NCBI RefSeq assembly: GCF_001544555.2
Contig: NZ_FCOK02000003.1
Location: 62,001-126,000, forward strand
From: Caballeronia udeis
GTDB lineage: Bacteria; Pseudomonadota; Gammaproteobacteria; Burkholderiales; Burkholderiaceae
Reading direction: 5' to 3'
DNA length: 64,000 nucleotides
In this document: positions 36,556 through 46,156 of the stretch, in pieces
Position numbering within the stretch: the first letter of the stretch is position 1
Layout of the letters: the number at the start of each line of letters is the position of its first letter
Translations under genes and position numbers: made by a program
The notes under the pieces: model-generated
Databases searched by the model: none
What the model was told of the DNA's origin: nothing
The model's input: only the letters and a program-made list of their open reading frames with translations

Positions 36556-37476
36556 GTGAGCACGATGACCTCCAATTCAACCTTCCCCCAATTCGTCTCC
36601 GCCGGCGACATCCTGACCGACCTGATTCGCACCGGCCCGTCCGACTGGCTGTCGCGCCCGGGCGGCGCGGGTTGGAACGTCGCGCGCGCGGTCGCGCGTC
36701 TCGGTTTGCCGACGGCATGTGCCGGTTCGCTCGGCACGGACAATTTCTCCGATGACCTCTGGAACGCGAGCGTCGCGGCCGGCCTCGACATGCGCTTCAT
36801 GGAGCGCGTCGAGCGGCCGCCGCTGCTCGCGATCGTCCATAAGACGCAGCCGCCGACCTATTACTTCATGGGTGAAAACGGCGCGGATCTCGCGTTCGAC
36901 CCCGCCCTCCTGCCGTCCGGATGGATGGACGCGGTGAAATGGGCGCACTTCGGCTGTATCAGCCTCGTTCGCCAACCGCTTGGCGACACGCTTGCACGCC
37001 TCGCCGCGCAACTGCGCGAGCACGGCGTAAAGATCAGCTTCGACCCGAACTATCGAAACCTGATGGAACATGGCTACGAGCCGACCTTGCGCAAGATGGC
37101 GGCGCTTGCCGATCTGATCAAGGTCTCTGACGAAGACCTGCAAAAGCTCTTCCCCTCCATCCCGAATGAAGCCGACGCCATTGCCGAAATCCGTGCAATG
37201 AACCCTCAGGCGACGGTGCTTGTCACACGAGGATCGGCCGAAGCTACGCTGCATGTCGGCGAAGAAAGCTGGCAGGCACGTCCGCCCAAAGTCGATGTCG
37301 CCGATACGGTCGGCGCCGGCGATGCATCCATTGGCGGCTTGCTCTACAGCTTGATGGCACGCGCGGGCGGCTGGCCAGACCATCTGCGTTTTGCACTCGC
37401 GGCAGGGGCGGCGGCGTGCCGGATGTCGGGGGCGCATTCGCCTTCGCTGGAAGAAGTCGAGGATTTGTTGGCCTGA
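36556..37476 (+). CDS. PfkB-family carbohydrate kinase (fructokinase-like)
   Basis: A 306-residue ribokinase-fold kinase. The N-terminal GG motif is PGGAGWNVARAVARLG, and the C-terminal catalytic signature DTVGAGDASIGGLLYSL holds the anion hole and the base Asp. FDPNYRNLM and KVSDEDLQKLF are also family blocks. It is the third gene of the LacI-isomerase-kinase module and would phosphorylate the ketose made by the isomerase. GTG 36556 and ATG 36565 are both possible starts; neither has a strong ribosome site. Confidence 0.92.
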   Translation: MSTMTSNSTFPQFVSAGDILTDLIRTGPSDWLSRPGGAGWNVARAVARLGLPTACAGSLGTDNFSDDLWNASVAAGLDMRFMERVERPPLLAIVHKTQPPTYYFMGENGADLAFDPALLPSGWMDAVKWAHFGCISLVRQPLGDTLARLAAQLREHGVKISFDPNYRNLMEHGYEPTLRKMAALADLIKVSDEDLQKLFPSIPNEADAIAEIRAMNPQATVLVTRGSAEATLHVGEESWQARPPKVDVADTVGAGDASIGGLLYSLMARAGGWPDHLRFALAAGAAACRMSGAHSPSLEEVEDLLA

Positions 37477-37591
37477 CGTCCAGGTCTGACGTCCAGGTCT
37501 TATCCATGGCAGCCGCCCGGCAATGAGAGACGGTCATACGCGCGATAAATGCGCGTGCTAGCATCGTTTCAACCTTTGCCGGAGGTGCATC

Positions 37592-37822
37592 ATGGAAGAC
37601 ACGATCTACACGAAAGGCATCTACACCGCGACCATCGGTGCACACGCCGTAGACGGCGGCCAGTTTCGAGGCGCTGTCACGCTGGTGCGGGACGACGGCG
37701 AAGACGGCGAGGATTCCGAGCCGAAACAGTACGACGTCACGGCCACCTCGCTGTCTGAAGAAGAAGCGCTGGAAGAAGCCCGCGCGCTCGCGCACCGGAT
37801 CCTCGGCGAACTCGAGTTGTAA
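37592..37822 (+). CDS. small conserved protein of unknown function
   Basis: A 76-residue acidic protein with a strong ribosome site (GGAGG seven bases before ATG). It has a beta-rich N-terminal half (YTATIGAHAVDGGQFRGAV) and a helical, Glu-rich C-terminus (SEEEALEEARALAHRILGEL). No signal peptide. The size and layout suggest a single alpha/beta domain. The neighbour at 37879 is of similar size and may be a functional partner. Confidence 0.75.
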   Translation: MEDTIYTKGIYTATIGAHAVDGGQFRGAVTLVRDDGEDGEDSEPKQYDVTATSLSEEEALEEARALAHRILGELEL

Positions 37823-37825
37823 AAA

Positions 37826-37856
37826 ACGGCGGCGCGCAGATTGCTCGCCGCCGTTG
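37826..37856 (+). terminator. hairpin between the two small genes
   Basis: Perfect 10-base arms (AACGGCGGCG 37826-37835 and CGCCGCCGTT 37847-37856) follow the stop codon by four bases. There is no T run, so it may attenuate rather than stop transcription into the next small gene. Confidence 0.6.
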
Positions 37857-37878
37857 TCGCTTGAACGGGAGAACCACC

Positions 37879-38124
37879 ATGCCTGAACAACTCTTCCTCT
37901 ACGGCGTCTACTCTATCCACGTGCGGCCCATCGAATTACAGGGAACACGCTGGGACGCCGAATACGAAATCCGCCACCTCGATAAAGCCGTGCAGGCGTG
38001 GAAAACCGTTGGCGGCGATAACGGCTTGTCGACTCCCACCGACGCGATCAACGCCGCGCATGTGCAAGCCGTCTCGGACATTGAAGCCGGTGCCGGCATT
38101 CCCAAGCCCAAGACCTTCCCTTGA
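37879..38124 (+). CDS. small conserved protein of unknown function
   Basis: An 81-residue soluble protein starting at ATG 37879 with GGGAGA eight bases upstream. It has a beta-type first half (YGVYSIHVRPIELQGTRWDAEYEI) and a helical second half (TDAINAAHVQAVSDIEAG) and ends in KPKTFP. The pattern of a small sheet followed by a helix is like that of the protein before it, though I see no clear sequence identity. Confidence 0.75.
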   Translation: MPEQLFLYGVYSIHVRPIELQGTRWDAEYEIRHLDKAVQAWKTVGGDNGLSTPTDAINAAHVQAVSDIEAGAGIPKPKTFP

Positions 38125-38143
38125 GCCCTGAGCCGGTACAGCC

Positions 38144-38797
38144 TCAGGGCTTCAGACTTGCCGTGCCCGTCTGCTGCTGCGAGGCGGCTGACGGCACCTT
38201 TTGCGCTTCCTGTTTATCGATCGATGCCGCGCGTTCGTGTGCCTCCCGCGACGTGGCGCGCGCGACGTAATCCGACAGCACGCCTCCCGGTTCGATCAGC
38301 TTCGCCATATAGGCTATCTGCAGCGTGCTCGAGACGAGGATATCGGCGGCGGTAAAGCGTTCGCCCAGCATCCAGGGATCGTGAGCCAGCGCCGATTCGA
38401 TCGCCTTCTCCACGCGGCCGAGATCGCCCCAGCCGAAACTTACGCTGTTGCCCGGTGCGCCCGTCATCCGTTCAGCCATTGCCGGTTCAAGACAAGCGCC
38501 CGTGAAAAACATCCATTGCAGGAAACGGCCTCGCAACGGGTCGCCAGTGGGAACGCCCAGCCCCGCTTGCGGGTATTTATCGGCGAGATAGAGCAACACC
38601 GCGCCCGATTCCGCGACACACACGCCGTCATCATCCAGCGCAGGCAACTTCGACATTGGGTTCACCGAGCAAAACGCCGGGGCGTTTTGCTCGCCAGCCC
38701 GAATGTTCACGTACGCGAACTCGTACGGCACGCGCAATTCCTCGAGCATCCAAAGCGCACGAAATGCACGCGTCTTCGGCCAGTAGTAGAGCTTCAT
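38144..38797 (-). CDS. glutathione S-transferase family protein
   Basis: A 217-residue GST. The N-terminal thioredoxin fold begins KLYYWPKTRAFRALWMLEEL, with NPMSKLPALDDDG (cis-Pro) and ESGAVLLYLADKYP (the GSH-binding Glu-Ser). The helical domain has WMLGERFTAADILVSSTLQIAY, the conserved N-capping box Asp. The C-terminal ~35 residues are Ala/Gln/Ser-rich and probably disordered. ATG 38797 is used. It is convergent with the small protein gene before it. Confidence 0.93.
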   Translation of the reverse strand: MKLYYWPKTRAFRALWMLEELRVPYEFAYVNIRAGEQNAPAFCSVNPMSKLPALDDDGVCVAESGAVLLYLADKYPQAGLGVPTGDPLRGRFLQWMFFTGACLEPAMAERMTGAPGNSVSFGWGDLGRVEKAIESALAHDPWMLGERFTAADILVSSTLQIAYMAKLIEPGGVLSDYVARATSREAHERAASIDKQEAQKVPSAASQQQTGTASLKP

Positions 38798-39000
38798 GAG
38801 CAAATTCCTTCTCGTGGCGCGGCATGGTCAGGGAGCATCCAGATTACCCGCTCCCGAAGGTTTCGAGGCGCGGGTTAACCACACGTTAGCCATTCGGCAG
38901 GTGATTTCCGCTCCTGCATCTCAATAAAGATCGATTTTGTTTCCGGTACGAGCGTTCGATCGCCAAGAACGCAAAAACCTTCCGGTTATGTCGGGGAAGA

Positions 39001-42000
39001 ATGGCGATATCCCTCAATTCGCACGATAAGAAGCCGGAGCCCCTTTACATGAACGCGCGTGTGCCTTTTACCGACAACCCTCCGCTAGCGAACTACCAAC
39101 TCACCGATAACCTCAACGCCGCGCACGGCCGGATCTTCCTCACCGGCACGCAGGCATTGGTGCGGCTGGTCCTGATGCAACGCCAGCTGGACCGCGCCGC
39201 CGGGCTGAATACCGCAGGATTTGTAAGCGGCTATCGCGGATCGCCGCTGGGTATGGTCGATCAGCAATTGTGGAAAGCGAACAAACTCCTTGCGTCGCAT
39301 GACGTGCGTTTTCTGCCCGCGATCAATGAGGAACTAGGCGGCACGGCCGTGCTCGGCACGCAGCGGGTGGAATCTGACCCTGAGCGGACCGTGGAGGGCG
39401 TCTTTGCGATGTGGTACGGCAAGGGACCGGGTGTCGATCGGGCCGGCGATGCGCTCAAGCACGGCAACGCGTACGGTTCCTCGCCGCACGGCGGCGTGCT
39501 GGTCGTGGCGGGCGACGATCACGGCTGCGTGTCGTCGTCCATGCCGCATCAGTCCGATCAGGCGATGATCGCCTGGCACATGCCCGTCGTGAACCCATCG
39601 AACATCGCCGATATGCTCGAGTTCGGTCTTTACGGCTGGGCGTTGTCGCGTTTTTCGGGTGCGTGGGTGGGGTACAAGGCGATATCGGAGACGGTGGAGT
39701 CCGGGTCGACCGTCGACCTCGACGCGTTCCAGACCCAGTGGCCGGCGCCGGAGGGTTTCGTCGCGCCCGAAGGGGGTCTGCATAATCGCTGGCCCGACTT
39801 GCCAAGCTTGACGATTGAAGCGCGTCTGGCAGCGAAGCTCGACGCCGTGCGCCACTTCTCCAAAACCCATTCCATCGATAAATGGATTGCTCCGAGCAGG
39901 CACGCGAACGTCGGCATTGTCACGTGCGGGAAGGCGCATCTCGACCTGATGGAGACGTTGCGCCGTCTGGACCTGACCGTCGATGACCTCGATGCAGCGG
40001 GCGTACGCATCTATAAGGTGGGTCTGTCGTTTCCGCTGGAAACCACGCGTCTCGATACCTTCGTGGAAGGTCTCTCCGAAGTCCTGGTGATCGAAGAAAA
40101 AGGCCCGGTGATCGAGCAGCAGATCAAGGACCATTTGTATAACCGGACACAAGGCGCGCGTCCGGTCGTGATCGGCAAGAACGCTCAGGACGGGGCAATG
40201 CTGTTGAGCGCGCTAGGCGAACTGCGTCCATCGCGTGTGTTGCCTGTGTTCGCTGACTGGCTCGCGCGGCATAAACCCGCGCTGGATCGTCGCGACAAAG
40301 TCGTAGATCTCGTCGCGCCGCAAATCCTGTCGAACGCCGCCGATGCCGTCAAACGCACGCCGTATTTTTGCTCCGGTTGTCCGCACAATACGTCGACGAA
40401 AGTGCCTGAAGGGTCGATCGCGCAGGCTGGGATCGGCTGCCACTTCATGGCGTCGTGGATGGAGCGCGATACAACGGGCTTGATCCAGATGGGCGGGGAA
40501 GGCGTGGATTGGGCGTCGCATTCCATGTTCACGAAAACGCCGCACGTGTTCCAGAACCTGGGCGATGGCACCTACTTCCATTCAGGAATCCTTGCTATTC
40601 GCCAGGCGGTCGCGGCGAAGGCGAACATCACGTACAAGATCCTGTACAACGACGCGGTCGCGATGACCGGTGGCCAGCCCGTCGACGGCAGCATTTCCGT
40701 GCCGCAGATCGCGCGGCAAGTGGAAGCGGAGGGGATTGCAACGCTGGTAGTAGTCAGCGATGAACCCGAGAAATACGACGGCCATCACGAGCAGTTTCCG
40801 AAGGGTACGACATACCATCATCGGCGCGAACTCGACGATGTCCAGCGGCGACTGCGTGAGATCAAGGGCGTTACCGTACTTATCTACGATCAAACCTGCG
40901 CGGCGGAAAAACGGCGTCGCAGGAAGAAGGGCGAATTTCCCGACCCCGACAAGCGCTTGTTCATCAACGAAGCCGTATGCGAAGGCTGCGGCGATTGTGG
41001 CGTGCAAAGCAATTGTTTATCGGTGGAACCGGTGGAAACCGAACTCGGACGCAAGCGCCGAATCGACCAGTCATCGTGCAACAAGGACTACTCGTGCGTG
41101 AACGGTTTCTGCCCGAGCTTCGTCACGCTCGAAGGCGCGAAGCTGAAGAAAGCCGCGGGCAATGTATTCGATCCCGAAGCGCTCGCGGCACGCGTCGATG
41201 CATTACCGGAACCCAGGCTCGAACTCGATAACGCGCCGTACGACATTCTGATTACCGGCGTGGGCGGCACGGGCGTGGTGACGGTTGGCGCGCTCATCAG
41301 CATGGCGGCGCACCTGGAGGGCAAGAGCGCGTCGGTACTCGACTTCATGGGCTTTGCGCAGAAAGGCGGCGCGGTGCTGTCGTTCGTACGATTCGCTTCC
41401 ACCGATGCGTTGCTGAACCAGGTGCGCATTGATACCCAGCAAGCCGACGTGCTGCTCGCCTGCGACATGGTCGTGGGTGCGAGCGCTGACGCGCTGCAAA
41501 CAGTGCGGCATGGACGCACGCGGATTGTCGTGAACACGCACGCGATTCCGAACGCAACCTTCGTGCAGAACCCCGACGCGAATCTGCACGCCGGATCGCT
41601 GCTTGAAAAGATGCAGCACGCGGCGGGTGTGGAGCGCATGAACACGTGCGACGCGCAGGCTTTGGCGACACGTTTTCTTGGCGATACTATCGGCGCGAAT
41701 ATCCTGATGCTGGGTTATACGTGGCAACTCGGACTTGTGCCCGTGTCGCACGCAGCGTTGATGCGCGCGATCGAGTTGAACAACGTGGCTGTGCCGATGA
41801 ACAAACTGGCGTTTGCTATCGGCCGGCTGGCTGCGGCTGATCTGGATGCGCTGGAAGCGCTGCGCAAAGCTGCCTTTACGCCGCGAGTCGAGATGGCTGC
41901 CATGCCGTTGGACGCATTGATCGCGGATCGTGAAGCACGGTTGCTGGCTTATGGCGGTTCGAGTTATGTGACGCGATATCGGGAGCTGGTTTCGGCTGCC

Positions 42001-42618
42001 GCGGCGCATCGCAACGAAGCGGTGACGCGAGCGGTGGCTTCGACGTTTTATCGGCTGCTGGCGGTGAAGGACGAATACGAAGTCGCGCGGCTTCACACCG
42101 ATCCGGCATTCCGCGCTGCACTGGAAGCGCAGTTCGAAGGCACGGCGGGTCAGGATTTCGCGGTGAAATTCAATATGGCGCCGCCGGTTTTATCGAAGGC
42201 GAAGAACGGTGCTCAGCCGCGCAAAATGACGCTCGGGCAATGGCTGTGGCCAGTGCTTGGGATGATGTCGAAGGTTCGCGGACTGCGTGGCACGGTCATC
42301 GATCCGTTCGGCAAGTCGCTCGAGCGAAAGATGGAACGCGAGCTTCCCGGAGACTATGAAATCACCATTCGACGCGCGCTCGACGTGCTGACGCCCGATA
42401 ACGCGAAAGATGTCGAAGCGCTTGCGCTGCTGCACGAACGCATTCGCGGTTATGGACATGTGAAGCTCGCGAATCTGTCGGTGGTGAAGCGGCGCGAACG
42501 GGATCTCGGAGTGAAGTTAGGGATCGAGGTGGAGACGGGGCGATATGTGAAGGTATCGCTTGATGAGGTGAAAGGTGCCGGGGCGTTGAGGGGTATTCCG
42601 GTGGTGGTGGCGAAGTGA
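39001..42618 (+). CDS. fused indolepyruvate ferredoxin oxidoreductase
   Basis: A 1205-residue single-chain enzyme that oxidatively decarboxylates indolepyruvate or other arylpyruvates to acyl-CoA, using TPP and iron-sulfur clusters. Order: the alpha-type N-terminal TPP/PYR domain (FVSGYRGSPLGMVDQQLW, GDDHGCVSSSMPHQSD), a central TPP-binding part (YFCSGCPHNTSTKVPEG, LGDGTYFHSGILA, NDAVAMTGGQPVDGS), a Cys cluster CEGCGDCGVQSNC with further Cys (SSCNKDYSCVNGFCPS), the gamma-type domain (ITGVGGTGVVTVGALI, FMGFAQKGGAVLSFVR) and a C-terminal DUF6537-like extension. This full-length fusion is common in Proteobacteria. A single gene with its own terminator; no ferredoxin gene adjacent. Confidence 0.95.
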   Translation: MAISLNSHDKKPEPLYMNARVPFTDNPPLANYQLTDNLNAAHGRIFLTGTQALVRLVLMQRQLDRAAGLNTAGFVSGYRGSPLGMVDQQLWKANKLLASHDVRFLPAINEELGGTAVLGTQRVESDPERTVEGVFAMWYGKGPGVDRAGDALKHGNAYGSSPHGGVLVVAGDDHGCVSSSMPHQSDQAMIAWHMPVVNPSNIADMLEFGLYGWALSRFSGAWVGYKAISETVESGSTVDLDAFQTQWPAPEGFVAPEGGLHNRWPDLPSLTIEARLAAKLDAVRHFSKTHSIDKWIAPSRHANVGIVTCGKAHLDLMETLRRLDLTVDDLDAAGVRIYKVGLSFPLETTRLDTFVEGLSEVLVIEEKGPVIEQQIKDHLYNRTQGARPVVIGKNAQDGAMLLSALGELRPSRVLPVFADWLARHKPALDRRDKVVDLVAPQILSNAADAVKRTPYFCSGCPHNTSTKVPEGSIAQAGIGCHFMASWMERDTTGLIQMGGEGVDWASHSMFTKTPHVFQNLGDGTYFHSGILAIRQAVAAKANITYKILYNDAVAMTGGQPVDGSISVPQIARQVEAEGIATLVVVSDEPEKYDGHHEQFPKGTTYHHRRELDDVQRRLREIKGVTVLIYDQTCAAEKRRRRKKGEFPDPDKRLFINEAVCEGCGDCGVQSNCLSVEPVETELGRKRRIDQSSCNKDYSCVNGFCPSFVTLEGAKLKKAAGNVFDPEALAARVDALPEPRLELDNAPYDILITGVGGTGVVTVGALISMAAHLEGKSASVLDFMGFAQKGGAVLSFVRFASTDALLNQVRIDTQQADVLLACDMVVGASADALQTVRHGRTRIVVNTHAIPNATFVQNPDANLHAGSLLEKMQHAAGVERMNTCDAQALATRFLGDTIGANILMLGYTWQLGLVPVSHAALMRAIELNNVAVPMNKLAFAIGRLAAADLDALEALRKAAFTPRVEMAAMPLDALIADREARLLAYGGSSYVTRYRELVSAAAAHRNEAVTRAVASTFYRLLAVKDEYEVARLHTDPAFRAALEAQFEGTAGQDFAVKFNMAPPVLSKAKNGAQPRKMTLGQWLWPVLGMMSKVRGLRGTVIDPFGKSLERKMERELPGDYEITIRRALDVLTPDNAKDVEALALLHERIRGYGHVKLANLSVVKRRERDLGVKLGIEVETGRYVKVSLDEVKGAGALRGIPVVVAK

Positions 42619-42677
42619 CGACCATACCCGAAGCGGTTCGATAGCCAATCCGTCGGCCTTACATGACCCGCAAGAAC

Positions 42678-42703
42678 GAAAAAGCCCGCAAGCGGGCTTT
42701 TTC
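42678..42703. terminator. bidirectional terminator
   Basis: GAAAAAGCCCGC (42678-42689) pairs with GCGGGCTTTTTC (42692-42703) across AA. With A5 and T5 on either side it can serve both the oxidoreductase and the convergent EAL gene. Confidence 0.93.
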
Positions 42704-42728
42704 GTGATGCCATGGAAGTCGAAACTGA

Positions 42729-44048
42729 CTACTCTTCCTCCTCTGCAATCCAGTCGATATCCCCGCACAGCACGCATTGTTGTCCGCCTATGCGCGTCTC
42801 GACCGACAGTGTGACGCACGGCAGCGCTTCATTAATCGATAAATACGGCTTCGTCACATGCACGCGATTCGGGTCGCCCAATGCCGCCCGAAAATACGGC
42901 CGCCGCAACCAGTTCGCCCCTTGTGCATCGATAAGCGGCAGCAAACGCGCTTCATGCGCCGCGCGATCGGCCCTTAGCACGACATTGCGCCCGGCCTGCC
43001 GCCCGTTGGCATCGAGGAGAAAACACCGCGCCGCGTTATCCAGCGCCAGGAAATTCCAGCACACTTCCTCCAACGGCTCTCCGGCCGCCAGCCGTTCTGC
43101 CGCACGCTCGAACGCACGCACATAGGGCTGCAGCCGCGTCGCCACGCGACGTTCCTTGGCCTCCGTCTGCAACCGGAAACGCTCAGTCAATTCGCTCATC
43201 AACGTGTGCGCCTGCGCGGCATCGGCAAGACCGGGGTTGGGCCGGCCGAAGAAAAAGCCCTGCACGAAGTCGGCACCGCTCGAGAGCGCCAACTGCGCCT
43301 CGTGTTCGGTCTCCACGCCTTCGATCAACACCAGCTTGCCCGCCTCGTGCAGCAGCGACACCACGCCGCACAGGATCGCTTCCATGTTGCGTCGCTGCTT
43401 CAAGTGACTCGTCCCATGCACGGAATGCGCCGAGTGCGCGGCATGCGACAACATCACACGATCCAGCTTGACGATATCCGGATCGAGTTGCCAGATCCGT
43501 TCGATATTGGAATGCCCCGCACCGAAATCGTCGAGCGCGATCAGGAAGCCGTGCTCGCGAAAATTCAGCACGGCGTCCGCGAGTGTTTCGATATCGTCAG
43601 CGCGTTGCTCAAGCACCTCCAGCACCACGCGGCGCGGCTCGATCTGCAAGCGCTTGAGATTCGCCAGCAACGCAGCCATGTGATACGGCTCGGTCAACGC
43701 GGCCGGATGCACGTTGAGAAACAACCACTCGTTCTCCGTGCCGAGCACATTGAAATTCTCGAGATGCAGCGCCTGGGACAACCGGTCGACCTGCATCGCC
43801 TCGCCCACGCGCGCGGCCTGGCCGAATACATCGAGCGGCGACACCACTCGGTCGAGCGCGTCGTGCGCACGCAGCAAGCCTTCGTAACCGACCGCTCGCA
43901 TATGCGACAGGCTGAACACCGGCTGAAACACGCTCGACAGCGTCCAGGCGCCGTGCTCGACCGAATACCGGTCGAACCCCGACGTCACGCTCAGTTCAAA
44001 TGTCCGCGGCGAGACCGGCTTCACCTTGTCAGGATTTGCTATTGCCAT
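42729..44048 (-). CDS. EAL-domain cyclic-di-GMP phosphodiesterase
   Basis: A 439-residue cytoplasmic protein. Residues ~30-280 are an EAL domain with all catalytic groups visible: YEGLLR (Glu, with the signature EAL changed to EGL), LNVHP (Asn), VLEVLEQ (Glu), ALDDFGAG (two Asp), VKLDR (Lys), IEGVETE (Glu) and QGFFFGRP (Gln). It should therefore hydrolyse c-di-GMP. A His-rich insertion (SHAAHSAHSVHGTSH) follows the Lys motif. The last ~150 residues form a separate sensory domain (RCFLLDANGRQAGRNVVL) like the YkuI C-terminal domain. No GGDEF domain or membrane segment. Close to a glycan cassette and flagellar genes it may affect motility; that is inference. Confidence 0.93.
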   Translation of the reverse strand: MAIANPDKVKPVSPRTFELSVTSGFDRYSVEHGAWTLSSVFQPVFSLSHMRAVGYEGLLRAHDALDRVVSPLDVFGQAARVGEAMQVDRLSQALHLENFNVLGTENEWLFLNVHPAALTEPYHMAALLANLKRLQIEPRRVVLEVLEQRADDIETLADAVLNFREHGFLIALDDFGAGHSNIERIWQLDPDIVKLDRVMLSHAAHSAHSVHGTSHLKQRRNMEAILCGVVSLLHEAGKLVLIEGVETEHEAQLALSSGADFVQGFFFGRPNPGLADAAQAHTLMSELTERFRLQTEAKERRVATRLQPYVRAFERAAERLAAGEPLEEVCWNFLALDNAARCFLLDANGRQAGRNVVLRADRAAHEARLLPLIDAQGANWLRRPYFRAALGDPNRVHVTKPYLSINEALPCVTLSVETRIGGQQCVLCGDIDWIAEEEE

Positions 44049-44476
44049 CTTGCCTTCCCCGTCCGGATACCCGCACTGGATCCTTGTCCCTGCTGCCGGT
44101 CATGGTCGCGGTCATTTTGCATTCGACATCGCACAACCGGCACCCTCAATCCTGATTTCATACCCTGCCCTCGTTTGTCTGCAAGCGGAATCTATCCGTC
44201 CCGTCCCCTTCGATAAAGCAAGCTCCGTGCTCACCCAAGCCCAAGTGTTTCGAGACCGCCCGCTCGCACGTGCACCGCCACGAGACGCCGGGCTCACGGC
44301 ACGACGTGCGAACGCACCAAAGCGGTGCAAATCGCGATGCTATCTCCAGCGCGGTTCCGATTCTTCAAAACATCCTTCGGCGACCCTTGAAGCACGTCCA
44401 CGCTAAACTTTGGCCCTTCTTTGTTAGAAGGGAGCGCCGCAAGAGACCCGCCGCGCTCCGGCCGGATTGTCAATCT
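44049..44476. other. intergenic region between divergent EAL and antiporter genes
   Basis: No separate gene seen. The antiporter frame is open from 44270 but only the part from 44477 is membrane-like. The region should carry both divergent promoters; I could not place them. Confidence 0.4.
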
Positions 44477-46156
44477 ATGGAAATCGTTTTCACTGTCTTG
44501 ATCCTGATGCTGGCGGTCGCCCTGTCCGGGTTCGTCACCAGCCTCTTGCCCAACGCGTTGCCCTTCACGCTGCCGCTGCCGCTGGTCCAGATCGCGATAG
44601 GCGCGTGTCTCGCGTGGCCGGGATTCGGACTGCACGTCACGTTCGATCCCGAACTATTCATGATGCTCTTCATCCCGCCGCTTTTGTTCGCCGACGGCTG
44701 GCGCATCCCGAAACGCGAATTTTTCATGCAGCGCCGCGCGATCCTTCTGCTTGCGCTGGGCCTCGTATTCATGACCGTGGGCGCACTCGGCTGGTTCCTG
44801 CATTTCATGATCCCCGCGATGCCGCTGCCGGTCGCATTCGCGCTGGCCGCGGTGTTATCGCCGACGGACGCCGTTGCGCTGAGCGGCATCGCAGGCAAGG
44901 GCCGCATTCCGGCGAACCTGATGCACATCCTGGAAGGCGAGGCGCTGATGAACGACGCGTCCGGCCTGGTCGCGCTGAAATTTGCCATCGCGGCGGCGCT
45001 GACGGGCGTGTTCTCGCTGCGCGCGGCGGCAATCAGTTTCGTGTTGATCGCGGCGGGCGGCCTGGTGATTGGCGCGGCAATCAGTTGGCTCGTGACATCC
45101 ATTCCGGGGCGGGTCGTGAAGATGTCCGAAGACGACGATCCCGCCGCCGGCGTCGTCCTCACCCTGCTGATTCCATTCGCGGCGTATCTGATCGCCGAGC
45201 GGTTCGGTTGCTCGGGCATTCTGGCGGCGGTATCGGCCGGGATGATGATGAACTTCCAGAGCCTGCGCGAAGGCATTCCCACGGCAGCGCGAATCCGCAT
45301 GACCAGCACGTGGACGATGATCGAATTCGTGTTCAACGGCATGGTGTTCATCCTGCTCGGGTTGCAGTTTCCGCACATTATCGGACGCGCGTTGATCGAA
45401 GCGCATCACGATGGTCTTCAGCAGGTCGGCTTGCTGCTCGGTTATGTGGCCGCCGTGGTGGTCGCGTTGTACGGGCTGCGCTTCGCGTGGGTCTGGGTGC
45501 TGCGCTGGGTCGCGAGCCGCGGCGCCGCGAAACACGGCGTGGCGAACGCGGTGCCGGGCGTGCGCACGGTCGCGATGACCACCATCGGCGGCGTGCGCGG
45601 CGCGGTCACGCTGGCAGGCGTGCTGTCCTTGCCCGAAGTGCTGCCGAATGGCATGCAGTTGCCCGGACGCGACCTTGCGGTCTTCATTGCATCCGGGACG
45701 ATCCTGATGTCGCTGCTGATCGGCGTAATCGGTTTGCCGATCCTGCTGAACGGCCTGAAACGACGCGCCGATCCGCACGCCGCCGAGGAACGGATCGCGC
45801 GCCGGCATGCGGCGCAGGCCGCTATCCGCGCTGTCGATACCGCCCAGGAAAATCTCAGTGTGCAGATGGACGAAGCGGCGTCCGCCCGTTGCACGGATTC
45901 GGCAGCGCGCGTGATGAGCTTGTATCGGCGGCGCCTGGAAGGGCTCGGCGAAGAGGACGAGCCCCGCCGTGCGGCGCGTCAAAGCGAGATGGTGGAGATG
46001 AAGCTGAGAATGGCCGCATTGCGCGCGGAGCGCTCGGAGTTGCTCAAGATGCGCACGCGGCAGGCAATCAACGACGTCACCTTGAACAAGCTGATGCGGG
46101 AAATCGATTTATCGGAGACGGCGATCGTGAATCGGAAGAAAGGGACGAGCACCTGA
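44477..46156 (+). CDS. CPA1-family Na+/H+ antiporter
   Basis: A 559-residue cation:proton antiporter of the NhaP/YjcE type. About twelve membrane helices occupy residues 1-430. The transport-site motifs are present: LSPTDAVALSGIAGKG (Asp in TM5 region) and EGEALMNDASGLVALKFA (the ND motif), and GGVRGAVTLAGVLSLP near TM10. A cytoplasmic helical tail of ~130 residues (Arg/Glu/Ala-rich) follows. ATG 44477 begins exactly at the first hydrophobic helix; upstream in-frame codons are basic and rejected. It exports Na+ or K+ for pH and salt balance. Confidence 0.95.
   Translation: MEIVFTVLILMLAVALSGFVTSLLPNALPFTLPLPLVQIAIGACLAWPGFGLHVTFDPELFMMLFIPPLLFADGWRIPKREFFMQRRAILLLALGLVFMTVGALGWFLHFMIPAMPLPVAFALAAVLSPTDAVALSGIAGKGRIPANLMHILEGEALMNDASGLVALKFAIAAALTGVFSLRAAAISFVLIAAGGLVIGAAISWLVTSIPGRVVKMSEDDDPAAGVVLTLLIPFAAYLIAERFGCSGILAAVSAGMMMNFQSLREGIPTAARIRMTSTWTMIEFVFNGMVFILLGLQFPHIIGRALIEAHHDGLQQVGLLLGYVAAVVVALYGLRFAWVWVLRWVASRGAAKHGVANAVPGVRTVAMTTIGGVRGAVTLAGVLSLPEVLPNGMQLPGRDLAVFIASGTILMSLLIGVIGLPILLNGLKRRADPHAAEERIARRHAAQAAIRAVDTAQENLSVQMDEAASARCTDSAARVMSLYRRRLEGLGEEDEPRRAARQSEMVEMKLRMAALRAERSELLKMRTRQAINDVTLNKLMREIDLSETAIVNRKKGTST

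Noticed and set aside
37592..38124. Toxin-antitoxin reading of the two small genes
   Set aside because: Both are acidic or neutral small domains with their own ribosome sites and a hairpin between; neither resembles a known toxin or antitoxin.
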